A DNA stretch of 50,717 nucleotides from an uncultured Pseudomonadota bacterium (GTDB lineage: Bacteria; Pseudomonadota; Alphaproteobacteria; RF32; CAG-239): positions 1 to 50,717 of the forward strand of contig CASDYX010000010.1 in assembly GCA_949286215.1 (NCBI GenBank). The letters run 5' to 3'. The translations under genes were made by a program, and so were the position numbers. Shown here one piece after another: positions 16,775 through 24,738 of the stretch (within the stretch, counting starts at the first letter, position 1; the number at the start of each line of letters is the position of its first letter). Below the pieces are notes generated by a model. It was not told where the DNA came from and made no database searches. It worked only from the letters and a program-made list of their open reading frames with translations.

Positions 16775-18853
16775 ATGTCAGATACCGATGAAAATCAAGA
16801 CTATTATGAGGGTAGCATTAATGATGCTCCTTTGATTGATTCTTTAGGAAGCGCAGTCAAAAGACTGATTGAAAAAGGTAAAGCCAGAGGCTATATTACC
16901 GTTGAAGAATTAAATAAAGCTTTGCCTTCCGAACGTGAATCCTCTGAACAAATTGAAGATATTATGGCTGAAATTTCCGATATGGGAATCAGCATCATTT
17001 CTGAGTCAGATGTCGATAATTTTGAACAAGAAAATGACGATGATGACGATTATGATGACGATGATGAAAGCGGAAATTTTGATGAACGTGAATTAGGACG
17101 CTCAGATGACCCGGTTCGTATGTATTTGAAAGAAATGGGAACCGTTGAGCTCTTGTCGCGTGAGGGTGAAATCGCAATCGCAAAACGTATTGAAGCCGGT
17201 AAAACCGTGATGATTGACGGCTTGTGCGAAAGCCCAATGACAATTAAAGCAATTGCCGATTGGCGTGATGACTTGCTTAATGGTAAAATGCAACTCAGAG
17301 ATATCGTCGATTTGGAAATGATGTACGGTGATGATGCCGAAGCTATGGTCTATGATGAAGACGAGGCCTCGGTTGATGATTTGGAAAAAGTTGCCGAAGA
17401 AATTGCTACCAAAGATAATTTGGACGATATCGATGATGATTTGGCAGATGATATTGAGCTGGAAGATGCCGTCGAAGATGATGTTGAAGACGAAGATGAA
17501 GAAGCCGTTACAGATGAAGACGGCGATGGTGAAGGTGTTTCCGTCAGCGATGAAGATGATGAAGATGGTGTCGGTGGGAGAGTATCTGCTTCTGTTGCTG
17601 CAATGGAAGAGGCTCTTCTGCAACCGGTTTTGGATATCTTGACCAAAATTTCCAGTTACTATGATGATTTGAAGAAAATTCAAAATCAACGTGTGGCTGC
17701 TATTATTGCCGGTAAATCAATTTCTTCTACTGTCGAGAAAAAATATCTGCAAGTTAAGAAAGAATTGGTTGAGTTGATGAGCTCAATCCACCTGAATGCA
17801 ACACGTGTTGAACAATTGGTTGAACAACTCAATGGTTTGAACAAACGTTTGATGGGCTTGGAAGGAAAACTCTTACGCTATGCTTTGTCTTGCAAAATTA
17901 AACGTGAAGATTTCTTGGAAGCTTATCAAAAATCTGAGCTTGATCCGAATTGGTTAGAGAAAATTTCTCATAAAAAAGATAAACATTGGCAAATGTTTGT
18001 TGAAAAATATGGGGCCGAAATTGTGGAACTCAGAGATTCCGTTGCTCAGATGGCTCAAGAATGCGGTTTGCCGATTTCGGAATATCGCCGCATGGTTGAT
18101 ACTATCAAAAAAGGTGAACGTGAAGCTGACAGAGCCAAAAAGGAAATGATTGAAGCTAACTTGCGTTTGGTTATTTCCATTGCCAAAAAATATACTAACC
18201 GTGGTTTGCAATTCTTGGATTTGATTCAAGAAGGTAATATCGGTTTGATGAAAGCCGTTGATAAATTTGAATATCGCCGTGGCTACAAGTTCTCGACTTA
18301 TGCAACTTGGTGGATACGTCAAGCTATTACTCGCTCGATTGCTGACCAGGCACGCACTATTCGTATTCCGGTTCATATGATTGAAACAATCAATAAACTG
18401 GTTAGAACATCTCGTCAAATGCTTTCCGAAATGGGACGTGAGCCTGTGCCTGAAGAATTGGCCGCAAGACTCTCTATGCCTTTGGAAAAAGTGCGTAAAG
18501 TGATGAAAATTGCTAAAGAGCCGGTTTCTTTGGAAGCTCCGGTCGGAGATGAGGAAGATTCTTCTTTGGGTGATTTTATTGCCGATGATAACGCTTTACA
18601 ACCGTTGGATTCCGCAATTCATTCAAACTTGAAAGAAACTTGTACTCGTATTCTTTCATCCTTAACTCCTAGAGAGGAGAGAGTATTGCGTATGCGTTTC
18701 GGTATTGGTATGAACACAGACCATACTTTGGAAGAAGTCGGACAACAATTTAATGTTACGCGTGAACGTATTCGTCAGATTGAGGCGAAAGCATTGCGTA
18801 AGTTAAAACATCCGTCTCGTTCAAGAAAGTTACGTTCTTTCCTTGATCAATAA
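16775..18853 (+). CDS. rpoD: Primary RNA polymerase sigma factor
   Basis: 692 residues from the ATG at 16775; a GTG four codons earlier is possible, but GGGA fits the ATG. Region 1.1 is followed by an acidic Asp run, then region 1.2 ([21 protein letters not shown]). A long non-conserved region contains an extremely acidic stretch (about residues 195-270). Regions 2.1-2.4 are textbook ([49 protein letters not shown]), then region 3, and region 4.2 with the helix-turn-helix [20 protein letters not shown]. It directs housekeeping transcription. Longer than E. coli sigma70 because of the acidic insertions. A terminator follows. Confidence 0.98.
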   Translation: MSDTDENQDYYEGSINDAPLIDSLGSAVKRLIEKGKARGYITVEELNKALPSERESSEQIEDIMAEISDMGISIISESDVDNFEQENDDDDDYDDDDESGNFDERELGRSDDPVRMYLKEMGTVELLSREGEIAIAKRIEAGKTVMIDGLCESPMTIKAIADWRDDLLNGKMQLRDIVDLEMMYGDDAEAMVYDEDEASVDDLEKVAEEIATKDNLDDIDDDLADDIELEDAVEDDVEDEDEEAVTDEDGDGEGVSVSDEDDEDGVGGRVSASVAAMEEALLQPVLDILTKISSYYDDLKKIQNQRVAAIIAGKSISSTVEKKYLQVKKELVELMSSIHLNATRVEQLVEQLNGLNKRLMGLEGKLLRYALSCKIKREDFLEAYQKSELDPNWLEKISHKKDKHWQMFVEKYGAEIVELRDSVAQMAQECGLPISEYRRMVDTIKKGEREADRAKKEMIEANLRLVISIAKKYTNRGLQFLDLIQEGNIGLMKAVDKFEYRRGYKFSTYATWWIRQAITRSIADQARTIRIPVHMIETINKLVRTSRQMLSEMGREPVPEELAARLSMPLEKVRKVMKIAKEPVSLEAPVGDEEDSSLGDFIADDNALQPLDSAIHSNLKETCTRILSSLTPREERVLRMRFGIGMNTDHTLEEVGQQFNVTRERIRQIEAKALRKLKHPSRSRKLRSFLDQ

Positions 18854-18870
18854 TGAAATAGAAATTTGAA

Positions 18871-18900
18871 AGAGGCAGAAATTTATTCTGCCTCTTTTTT
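18871..18900 (+). terminator. Terminator after rpoD
   Basis: A 9-bp perfect stem, AGAGGCAGA/TCTGCCTCT, with a T-run. Confidence 0.92.
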
Positions 18901-18961
18901 GTGATTGTTTTTATTTTTATCCTTGTTAAAATAATTAAAAATGTTAACGGAGAGAATCAAT

Positions 18962-19414
18962 ATGGTAAGCTATTCGACTGAAGATAAAGAAGAAATGAAA
19001 AATGCCTTTCAGGCTTTGATAAAATCAAAACGCTCACGTTTGTTGGAATTAATTGAATTTATGAAAGTTTCGGGCTACAAAAAAATTGGAATAGCTAATT
19101 GTTTATCGATGCAACAATATGCGAATAAATTAGTTGAGATTTTACAAAATGAAGGGTTTGAAGTTTTCTCAATTAACTGTAAGCAAAGCGGATTGGAGGC
19201 TTCCGAGATTAGTCCGGATATGAAAGGGGCGAGTTGCGACCCACTTTCTCAGGCTGAGTATCTGAATGAAATGAAAACTGACTTTAATATCAATGTCGGT
19301 TTGTGTTTGGGACATGGATTGTTGTTTGATAAATATTCCAAAGCACCGGTTACAACCTTTATAGTTAAAGATTTTGCCCATAATCATAATGTGTTGGAAA
19401 GTTTAATTGATTAG
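18962..19414 (+). CDS. DUF1847 family protein
   Basis: 150 residues from the ATG at 18962, which has CGGAGAG seven bases upstream; an ATG seven codons earlier lacks a site. The family pattern is clear: RLLELIEFMKVSGYKKIGIANC, then a second Cys in FSINCK, a third in GASCDPLSQAE (family CNP..QAE.LN), and VGLCLGHGLLFDKYSKAPVTTFIVKD. The four conserved Cys suggest metal or iron-sulfur binding, but the function is unknown. It stands alone between the rpoD terminator and a convergent hydrolase gene. Confidence 0.85.
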   Translation: MVSYSTEDKEEMKNAFQALIKSKRSRLLELIEFMKVSGYKKIGIANCLSMQQYANKLVEILQNEGFEVFSINCKQSGLEASEISPDMKGASCDPLSQAEYLNEMKTDFNINVGLCLGHGLLFDKYSKAPVTTFIVKDFAHNHNVLESLID

Positions 19415-19452
19415 GTAAAATTGTTTGCTTATTGATTTGTTTTTAAAATAAA

Positions 19453-19477
19453 AAAAAGAGGGGCTAGCCCTCTTTTT
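19453..19477. terminator. Shared bidirectional terminator of DUF1847 and the first hydrolase
   Basis: Stem AAAAAGAGGG/CCCTCTTTTT. The stop codon of the minus-strand hydrolase gene (19464-19466) lies in the loop. Confidence 0.88.
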
Positions 19478-20240
19478 GAATTTTTGCGTAAGCATCTTGC
19501 AAAGAGCGTTTGAGCTCCAGAAGTGCTTCTTTGTCTTGCATGTGATGATTGCTCTTTTTTAAGATTTTCATGACAACCTGAGTGCTGGCTAGTTTTTCAC
19601 AAACTTTGAGCACCGAGTGCCAATCGATAAAAACGTCATCTTGTCCTTGCAGAAGATAAACAGGGCAGGTGATGTCGATTTTGTCTTGTTTGAGCAGATT
19701 GTTGCTCAAAAAGCTGGTCCACAAGTTTTGAGAAAATATATAGTGATATTTCTCAATTCTGGCTTCGACAAAGCCCGTATCTTCCAAACATTTTATTTGT
19801 TCAGGTGTGGCACGGAGTAGCATTTGCTCTATCAAGTCCGGTGCAACACTCAGGCAAATTACTGATTTTATGCGATTGGGAAATTTTTCGGCGGTGCATA
19901 AAGATAACCAACCTCCAACACAAGTTCCTACCATTATGATATTGTTATGAATATAACGTTTGATAATGGTTTGGAGTTGTTGTTTCCACGAGTTAAAATC
20001 ACATAACAGAAAATTATCTTTGTCGTCTCCATGCCCAAGCAAGTCAAATCTTAAAAAATTGATGCCTAATTCTTTACAGGTCTCTTTGATGGTGTCTCCT
20101 TTTCGCCCCCAAGGAGTGGCTCGTAGTCCGTGAACAAAGATAACCGTTACATCACTTTTCACATTAAATTGACAGTACTCATATGCAATTGAATGTCCTG
20201 CAAAATGGTACAGTTGTTTGTTAATAATATCCTTTTTCAT
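19464..20240 (-). CDS. Alpha/beta hydrolase with a Cys nucleophile (paralogue 2 of 2)
   Basis: 258 residues, one alpha/beta-hydrolase domain without a signal peptide. The oxyanion HG motif (VIFVHGL) is at residues 34-39, followed by WGRKGDTIKETCKELG. The nucleophile elbow is G-T-C-V-G-G with Cys107 in place of the usual Ser. A likely acid is Asp201/202 in QGQDDVFIDW, and the catalytic His is His232 or His233 in KSNHHM. A Cys nucleophile is known from dienelactone hydrolase (GxCxGG), but the substrate here is unknown; acyl-thioesterase or esterase action is possible. It is paralogous to its upstream neighbour along the whole length. Confidence 0.85.
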   Translation of the reverse strand: MKKDIINKQLYHFAGHSIAYEYCQFNVKSDVTVIFVHGLRATPWGRKGDTIKETCKELGINFLRFDLLGHGDDKDNFLLCDFNSWKQQLQTIIKRYIHNNIIMVGTCVGGWLSLCTAEKFPNRIKSVICLSVAPDLIEQMLLRATPEQIKCLEDTGFVEARIEKYHYIFSQNLWTSFLSNNLLKQDKIDITCPVYLLQGQDDVFIDWHSVLKVCEKLASTQVVMKILKKSNHHMQDKEALLELKRSLQDAYAKIQKEG

Positions 20241-20302
20241 AATGCATAAATTTAATAATATAATTTTATGCTTAATGTAGAGAAAAAATAGGTTTTGTCA
20301 AG

Positions 20303-21064
20303 TTAAAGGTTTTGAGTGATTTCTCGCAGAGAATTGTTAATTTCAGCCAAATCTAACGGGTGTTGCAGATGATGATTGCTGTTTTTAAGCAATTTTATGG
20401 TGACTTGTTGGCTGGTGAGTTTTTGGGCAATCTTGTAGATGATTTTCCAATCAATAAAAGTATCTTGCAGGCCTTGTATCAGCTGAACAGGACAAGTTAT
20501 AGGAATTTCTTTTTGCTCTAAGATGGCACTCTCTATACCGGTTTTGATGAATTGTTTGGTAAAGGTGAAAACCATGCGCTCAATTTTTATGATGACTTTT
20601 TCTTTAGTCTGTAATTCAGAACGCTGAGAGGGCGACATTTGCATTTCCATGAGCTCGGTTAAATTGGGCGCGGTTGATGTGCAAATTAGTCCTTTTAGTC
20701 TTTGTGGGCGCTCTTGTGCGGCCAATAGTCCAAGCCAACCTCCAATACAGTGTCCGACAATGATAAAATTGCCTTTGATTTGGGTGTCTATGATGTTTAG
20801 AATTTGAGATTTCCAAAGATTAAAGTCTGTTTTTTCATAATTGATGCTATCAATGCCATGGCCAAGCAATTCAAATCGATAAAAATTAAGGCCGAGTTCG
20901 CGACAGAGTTCTTTGATGGCTTCAGGTTTGCGTCCCCAAGGATTTGAGGACAGACCGTGAATGTACAAAACCGTTAGTTTGGCTTTCTTTGAAAACTGAA
21001 TAAATTCATACTGAGTGGTAAAGCCATTCCAAGAATATGTGGGGTAGTTGTTTGAATTTTGCAT
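20303..21064 (-). CDS. Alpha/beta hydrolase with a Cys nucleophile (paralogue 1 of 2)
   Basis: 253 residues, closely similar to the downstream gene: YIHGLSSNPWGRK, then RELGLNFYRFELLGHG, nucleophile elbow G-H-C-I-G-G with Cys106, acid Asp201 in LQDTFIDW, and His231 or His232 in NSNHHL. Both genes keep the same replacement of Ser by Cys, so it is not a sequencing error or chance decay. They are 62 bases apart on the same strand. No clear ribosome site is seen before either ATG. Cytoplasmic; substrate unknown. Confidence 0.85.
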   Translation of the reverse strand: MQNSNNYPTYSWNGFTTQYEFIQFSKKAKLTVLYIHGLSSNPWGRKPEAIKELCRELGLNFYRFELLGHGIDSINYEKTDFNLWKSQILNIIDTQIKGNFIIVGHCIGGWLGLLAAQERPQRLKGLICTSTAPNLTELMEMQMSPSQRSELQTKEKVIIKIERMVFTFTKQFIKTGIESAILEQKEIPITCPVQLIQGLQDTFIDWKIIYKIAQKLTSQQVTIKLLKNSNHHLQHPLDLAEINNSLREITQNL

Positions 21065-21156
21065 TTTATTTTTGTTACCAGATTAATCCTAGTAAAAGAC
21101 ATAACAAATATAATTTAAGAAATCGTTACATAACTTGTTGGTATGTGAAAAAGCTC

Positions 21157-21185
21157 TTGACTATGGCAATAAATTGTCATACTTT
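21157..21185 (+). promoter_or_regulatory. Possible promoter of tRNA-Ile2
   Basis: TTGACT at 21157-21162 with a weak TACTTT at 21180-21185, 17 bases apart, lies just before the tRNA. The spacer contains the near-perfect inverted repeat TATGGCAAT/ATTGTCATA. Confidence 0.4.
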
Positions 21186-21203
21186 CTTGCCTGTAATATT
21201 TAT

Positions 21204-21280
21204 GGGCCCATAGCTCAGTTGGTTAGAGCAGGCCGCTCATAACGGTCTGGTCGTTGGTTCGAGTCCATCTGGGCCCACCA
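21204..21280 (+). tRNA. tRNA with CAT anticodon, most likely tRNA-Ile2 (lysidine type)
   Basis: A 77-base cloverleaf with acceptor GGGCCCA/TGGGCCC, anticodon stem GGCCG/CGGTC with loop CTCATAA, T-loop GGTTCGAGTCC, and encoded CCA. The body and the CTCATAA loop resemble bacterial tRNA-Ile2 rather than elongator or initiator Met; the three GC pairs of the initiator anticodon stem are absent. Confidence 0.9.
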
Positions 21281-21282
21281 TT

Positions 21283-21309
21283 AAAAGCTCTCCATAGTGA
21301 GGGCTTTTT
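21283..21309 (+). terminator. tRNA-Ile2 terminator, first copy of a 27-bp direct repeat
   Basis: Hairpin AAAAGCTCTC...GAGGGCTTTTT directly after the tRNA. The same 27 bases recur exactly at 22255-22281. Confidence 0.88.
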
Positions 21310-21426
21310 TTTGTTTTAAAGTGTAATTCTGTTGGACATAAATATTGACAAATTTGTTAAGGCGTGATTTATTTGTTTGCAAGAGATTATTTTTATGTGA
21401 TGTATAATTTTAAAATTTAAAGCCTT

Positions 21427-22245
21427 ATGAAATCTTGGTTTTGTAAAATTTTTGGAGGAAATTGTTTCCTTGAAAACGTTTGCTCTAATCGATGTGGTGT
21501 CGAGAGGTTGGTTGATGATTGGTTGGCAAAGCAAAGAGAACGAGCTAAGCCGCAATCTCGTCAAGACATGTTAAATTCTTATTATGCCGAAAACCACAAA
21601 ATTCCGTGGGTGGCATATATTGAATTATCTCATACAGTTCTAATGCTTGAAGATTTTGAAAAAATCATCGAGTATATCGGATTAAAAGATGTTTTATTTG
21701 CGCGCTCAAATGACAATAGAAAATTGGAGCGTTTACCTAAACTTCAGGGGATAAGTTTTAGTAGGATATCTGCAAAATTTGTCGTGTTTGCTTGCGGAGA
21801 TTTTTATATTGCATGTCTTTTGGGAAGTCGGCATATTTTGGTTGTCGATAAAGAAACCTATCAGACATCTTTTTGCGAAGATTATTACAATATCTCAAAA
21901 AGTTTCTATGTCCAAAGAAAACACGCTCCTATAGGAAATGATTTTGTTCAAAATCTCTTTCATAATTATTTTATTTTTAAATTTAATTATACGTCTATGA
22001 CGTATGAAATTAATTGTGACATATCTGATGAGAAAATGCACTATTCTCTTTCGAGCCAAAAGTTAAATAGGGAAATTTTTCTTGAATTAGCGAAAAAAAA
22101 TCGTCAGATGTTTTTTTGTAGAAGTAACATATTTGAACTCTTTGGTGAAAAGGATTTTATATGGAGCTCTAATCAAATAGAGTTAGGGTTTGATAACTTA
22201 TTAACTGCAAAAGTTAATATTCCCGAAGATATGCTTACTTGCTGA
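21427..22245 (+). CDS. Orphan protein between two terminator copies
   Basis: 272 residues with no recognised domain. The N-terminal ~40 residues are Cys-rich (Cys at 6, 13, 19 and 23) and basic; the rest is rich in Phe, Tyr, Ile and Asn with no clear membrane segment. No good ribosome site precedes the first ATG; a later ATG (MLNSYYAEN) is possible. Codon use is more AT-rich than in the housekeeping genes. It is enclosed by exact copies of the tRNA-Ile2 terminator, which points to acquisition or duplication at this locus. Coding is likely from the length of the open frame in a region without competing frames. Confidence 0.65.
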   Translation: MKSWFCKIFGGNCFLENVCSNRCGVERLVDDWLAKQRERAKPQSRQDMLNSYYAENHKIPWVAYIELSHTVLMLEDFEKIIEYIGLKDVLFARSNDNRKLERLPKLQGISFSRISAKFVVFACGDFYIACLLGSRHILVVDKETYQTSFCEDYYNISKSFYVQRKHAPIGNDFVQNLFHNYFIFKFNYTSMTYEINCDISDEKMHYSLSSQKLNREIFLELAKKNRQMFFCRSNIFELFGEKDFIWSSNQIELGFDNLLTAKVNIPEDMLTC

Positions 22246-22254
22246 TTATAAAAC

Positions 22255-22281
22255 AAAAGCTCTCCATAGTGAGGGCTTTTT
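22255..22281 (+). terminator. Second copy of the 27-bp terminator repeat
   Basis: Identical to 21283-21309 over 27 bases; placed right after the orphan gene, 972 bases downstream of the first copy. Confidence 0.88.
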
Positions 22282-22365
22282 GTTTGACATAATTACACTT
22301 GTTTAGACAAATATTTACAATATTTTAAATTTGTGTTAGTATATAGGAAGAAAAGAGAGGAAGAT

Positions 22366-23862
22366 ATGCAGTATGATGTAGATGGTAATATATTTGTGGG
22401 CACCAATGGTGAATTGTTTGTATTGAAGCCATATCAAGCTCTTAAAAACAAAAACTATGCTTTGAAGCAGGTTTTGACTACACCGGCTGGGTATCCTGAA
22501 ATTGATATTTCTTCAACAAAAGCTTTGTCTCTGGAAATTCCTCCCAGACGTGTTAATCTTGACAGAGACAATTATCTTAATGAACTAAATAAGCCGTTGC
22601 CGAATATTCAGCTCGGAGCTGATAAAGTTTTGTTTAACAGTTTTCCTCATATTAGTGATGAATTTATTTCGGAGTTTGCTCAAAAGGCAGGATTGCAGTT
22701 TCGTCGCCAAGATGTTTACAATCATGCTGAGTTTGATGAAGCAACTCAAAATATTAAATATACGGATCAGAACGGTAAACCGGTTGATATTGATGCTCAA
22801 GGACTAAGTTATGAAAATTGTATTTGGATTACCAATGAGATTATCTCTTTAAATAAAAATGATTATTTGACGGCTCAGAAAAATGAAAAAGAAATTAGAA
22901 ATTTGGAAAAAGCAAATCCTTTGCTGACTTATTGGGATGCTAAAGACCAGGTTTTGGCCCAAAAAAGTCTTAAGGAGCAAAAACTATATAATGTTTATGA
23001 ACGCGCCCTTATGAAGGATAATGAAGTTAAGCGGACGATTTTGCACGAGATTAAGCATTTTAAAACTAAGTTTTTACTTGAAAGTCGTCAGTATAAAAAA
23101 GGTTCTAAAAATTTGAGTGTTAAAAATCTTTTTAATCGGTGTATTGATGATGAACGCAGTGCCTCGTTTGAAGAGTTGATCTATTCTATTAATACTTATT
23201 TGGAGCAAGAAAAATATGAAGATTATAGTATGTTTGGGGCTCCAGCTAAATCTCTTGTTCAATATCTGAAAAAAATCAATGCCAAAAAAGAGCTTACAGA
23301 TGAAGAGAAAAAGCAAAAAATTGTAAAATATTTTTCTAATCTGCCAAGACTGATGAGCTTTACATATATTCAATGGAACGATGAGCTACCTAAATATATT
23401 GAAGATTTTAGCGGTATTGTGAAGGAAGAGGCTGAACAGTTGCCTTATTTGAAAGAAACAGAACAAAATAATGAAGAATATTTTCAACAACGCTCCATTA
23501 TGTATTCTTACCGCATTTATAATCCGGAAACAAAAAAATATGAGTATCATGATTTGTCGCAACAGCTTTATGGACAAGTTGAAAGAGATGAAAAACTTGT
23601 CAATGTGTGTGAACATCCGGAAGTGTTATCTGAGTATATTAATGTAGATAAGGTATTTCAAAAAGAAATTGCTGAAATCAATAAGTTGTTAAAACTTAAA
23701 AGAGTACGAGAAAGTTTGGATTTCAAAAAATTTGATAAAAGTTTGTTACCTAGAGGTCAGAATTTATCTCATAGATGGTTTCAACGAAGTATAGCCAGAA
23801 GAAAAGCAGACCATGTCAGTCAGGCTGTTTATGCTCCTCGGTCAGGCGGTTTAACTCTGTAA
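22366..23862 (+). CDS. Putative zinc metallopeptidase (HExxH) of unknown family, effector-like
   Basis: 498 residues from the ATG at 22366, preceded by GAGAGGAAG; an in-frame GTG eleven codons earlier lacks a site. The helix TILHEIKHFKTKF contains HEIKH at residues 227-231, and ~31 residues later DDERSASFEEL offers Asp262/Glu263 or Glu269/270 as third ligand, the layout of gluzincin-type peptidases. No signal peptide or membrane segment is visible. The chain is Lys/Glu-rich with much predicted helix, and the C-terminus is basic (RWFQRSIARRKADH). Family not recognised; peptidase activity is inferred from the motif. It is neighbour to a CE-clan-like protease gene, facing it with 10 bases between stops. 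Confidence 0.7.
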   Translation: MQYDVDGNIFVGTNGELFVLKPYQALKNKNYALKQVLTTPAGYPEIDISSTKALSLEIPPRRVNLDRDNYLNELNKPLPNIQLGADKVLFNSFPHISDEFISEFAQKAGLQFRRQDVYNHAEFDEATQNIKYTDQNGKPVDIDAQGLSYENCIWITNEIISLNKNDYLTAQKNEKEIRNLEKANPLLTYWDAKDQVLAQKSLKEQKLYNVYERALMKDNEVKRTILHEIKHFKTKFLLESRQYKKGSKNLSVKNLFNRCIDDERSASFEELIYSINTYLEQEKYEDYSMFGAPAKSLVQYLKKINAKKELTDEEKKQKIVKYFSNLPRLMSFTYIQWNDELPKYIEDFSGIVKEEAEQLPYLKETEQNNEEYFQQRSIMYSYRIYNPETKKYEYHDLSQQLYGQVERDEKLVNVCEHPEVLSEYINVDKVFQKEIAEINKLLKLKRVRESLDFKKFDKSLLPRGQNLSHRWFQRSIARRKADHVSQAVYAPRSGGLTL

Positions 23863-23872
23863 GTTTTCTTGT

Positions 23873-24679
23873 TTATTTGGAGAAGAAGTTTTGCTCAAGC
23901 AACTTCAGGTACATGTTATGTAGAGCAAAAGTTTTTTGTGCTGCTTGCTTAATAAGGGTGGTGTAATTTTTTTCTTGGGTTAGGCTGTATTTGAAATCGC
24001 GATAACCGTTCTTTTTGCATTCTAAAAGGTATTTTTTTGATAGTACTTCGTCTTGTTTTGCTTTAGGAATATAAGAGCCTTTAGCGGAAGTGTCGTTTTC
24101 AATGAGTTTAACAATATTCCATACTGCTTTTCTTGCTTCGGTGCTGTCATACTCTTTAAGAAGTTGTGTGTGATTGGTTTTACGATGCCACATATCCAAA
24201 ATGTTGTATTCGGCTAACAGGTAGCAAGATCTGTCGTTTCTTTGTTTGTCTTGTTGAATTTGATTAAAACAAGTGATTTTGTATTTGGGAAAAAGTTGTT
24301 TGAAAAAATCTTTTAATTCTTTGCGCATTTCAATTCCATAGGAATCTTGATACCATATCGTGTTGGCTTTGGTATCGGTCATCAAAGCAACAGCATGATA
24401 ACCTCCCATTTCATTAACAGATGGAAGTGTGAGGTTGTAGGCATTGATTGAAGCGTGGAGATTGTTTTTTAAGAGAATTTGTCCTAATTCTTCCAATGCT
24501 GCCGTGTCAACAACTCCATGGTCAGAGTTCTTTTTTTGACTAAAAATAAATAACCTCGATGGGCGAGGGTAGGAAAATCCTTCATACATCTTTTTTTGTA
24601 TAAAATCAGCGTCGGAATTGCCCTGAATAAAAGTTTTAGTAATGTCCAGAATCTCTTGTTGTGTATATTTGCTTGACAT
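23873..24679 (-). CDS. Putative CE-clan (Ulp1/YopJ/ChlaDub-like) cysteine protease
   Basis: 268 residues. The catalytic set of clan CE can be read with its exact spacing: His95 in GGYHAVALM, Asp112 in WYQDSYG (17 residues later), Gln146 in DKQRND and Cys152 in DRSCYLLAEY (6 after the Gln). In yeast Ulp1 the same residues are 17 and 6 apart. Clan CE includes ubiquitin/SUMO/NEDD8 proteases and YopJ-type acetyltransferases; bacterial members are usually effectors delivered into eukaryotic cells. No secretion signal is recognised here. An AGGAGAAAATC site precedes the ATG, and it follows the MFS gene on the same strand by 59 bases. Family call is by motif; target unknown. Confidence 0.75.
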   Translation of the reverse strand: MSSKYTQQEILDITKTFIQGNSDADFIQKKMYEGFSYPRPSRLFIFSQKKNSDHGVVDTAALEELGQILLKNNLHASINAYNLTLPSVNEMGGYHAVALMTDTKANTIWYQDSYGIEMRKELKDFFKQLFPKYKITCFNQIQQDKQRNDRSCYLLAEYNILDMWHRKTNHTQLLKEYDSTEARKAVWNIVKLIENDTSAKGSYIPKAKQDEVLSKKYLLECKKNGYRDFKYSLTQEKNYTTLIKQAAQKTFALHNMYLKLLEQNFFSK

Positions 24680-24738
24680 GATTTTCTCCTGATGAGAAAT
24701 TTGTCATATTTTGGAGAATTTGTCAAGTTGTTTGTGGG

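Noticed and set aside
17350..17646. A 98-residue Ser-rich antisense frame in rpoD
   Set aside because: It is the reverse complement of the Asp/Glu-rich stretch (GAT/GAA runs read as Ser-type codons) and has no independent signal.
17102..17689. A 195-residue minus-strand frame in rpoD
   Set aside because: Long only because of codon bias in the acidic region; the rpoD frame is certain and the antisense product looks like no protein.
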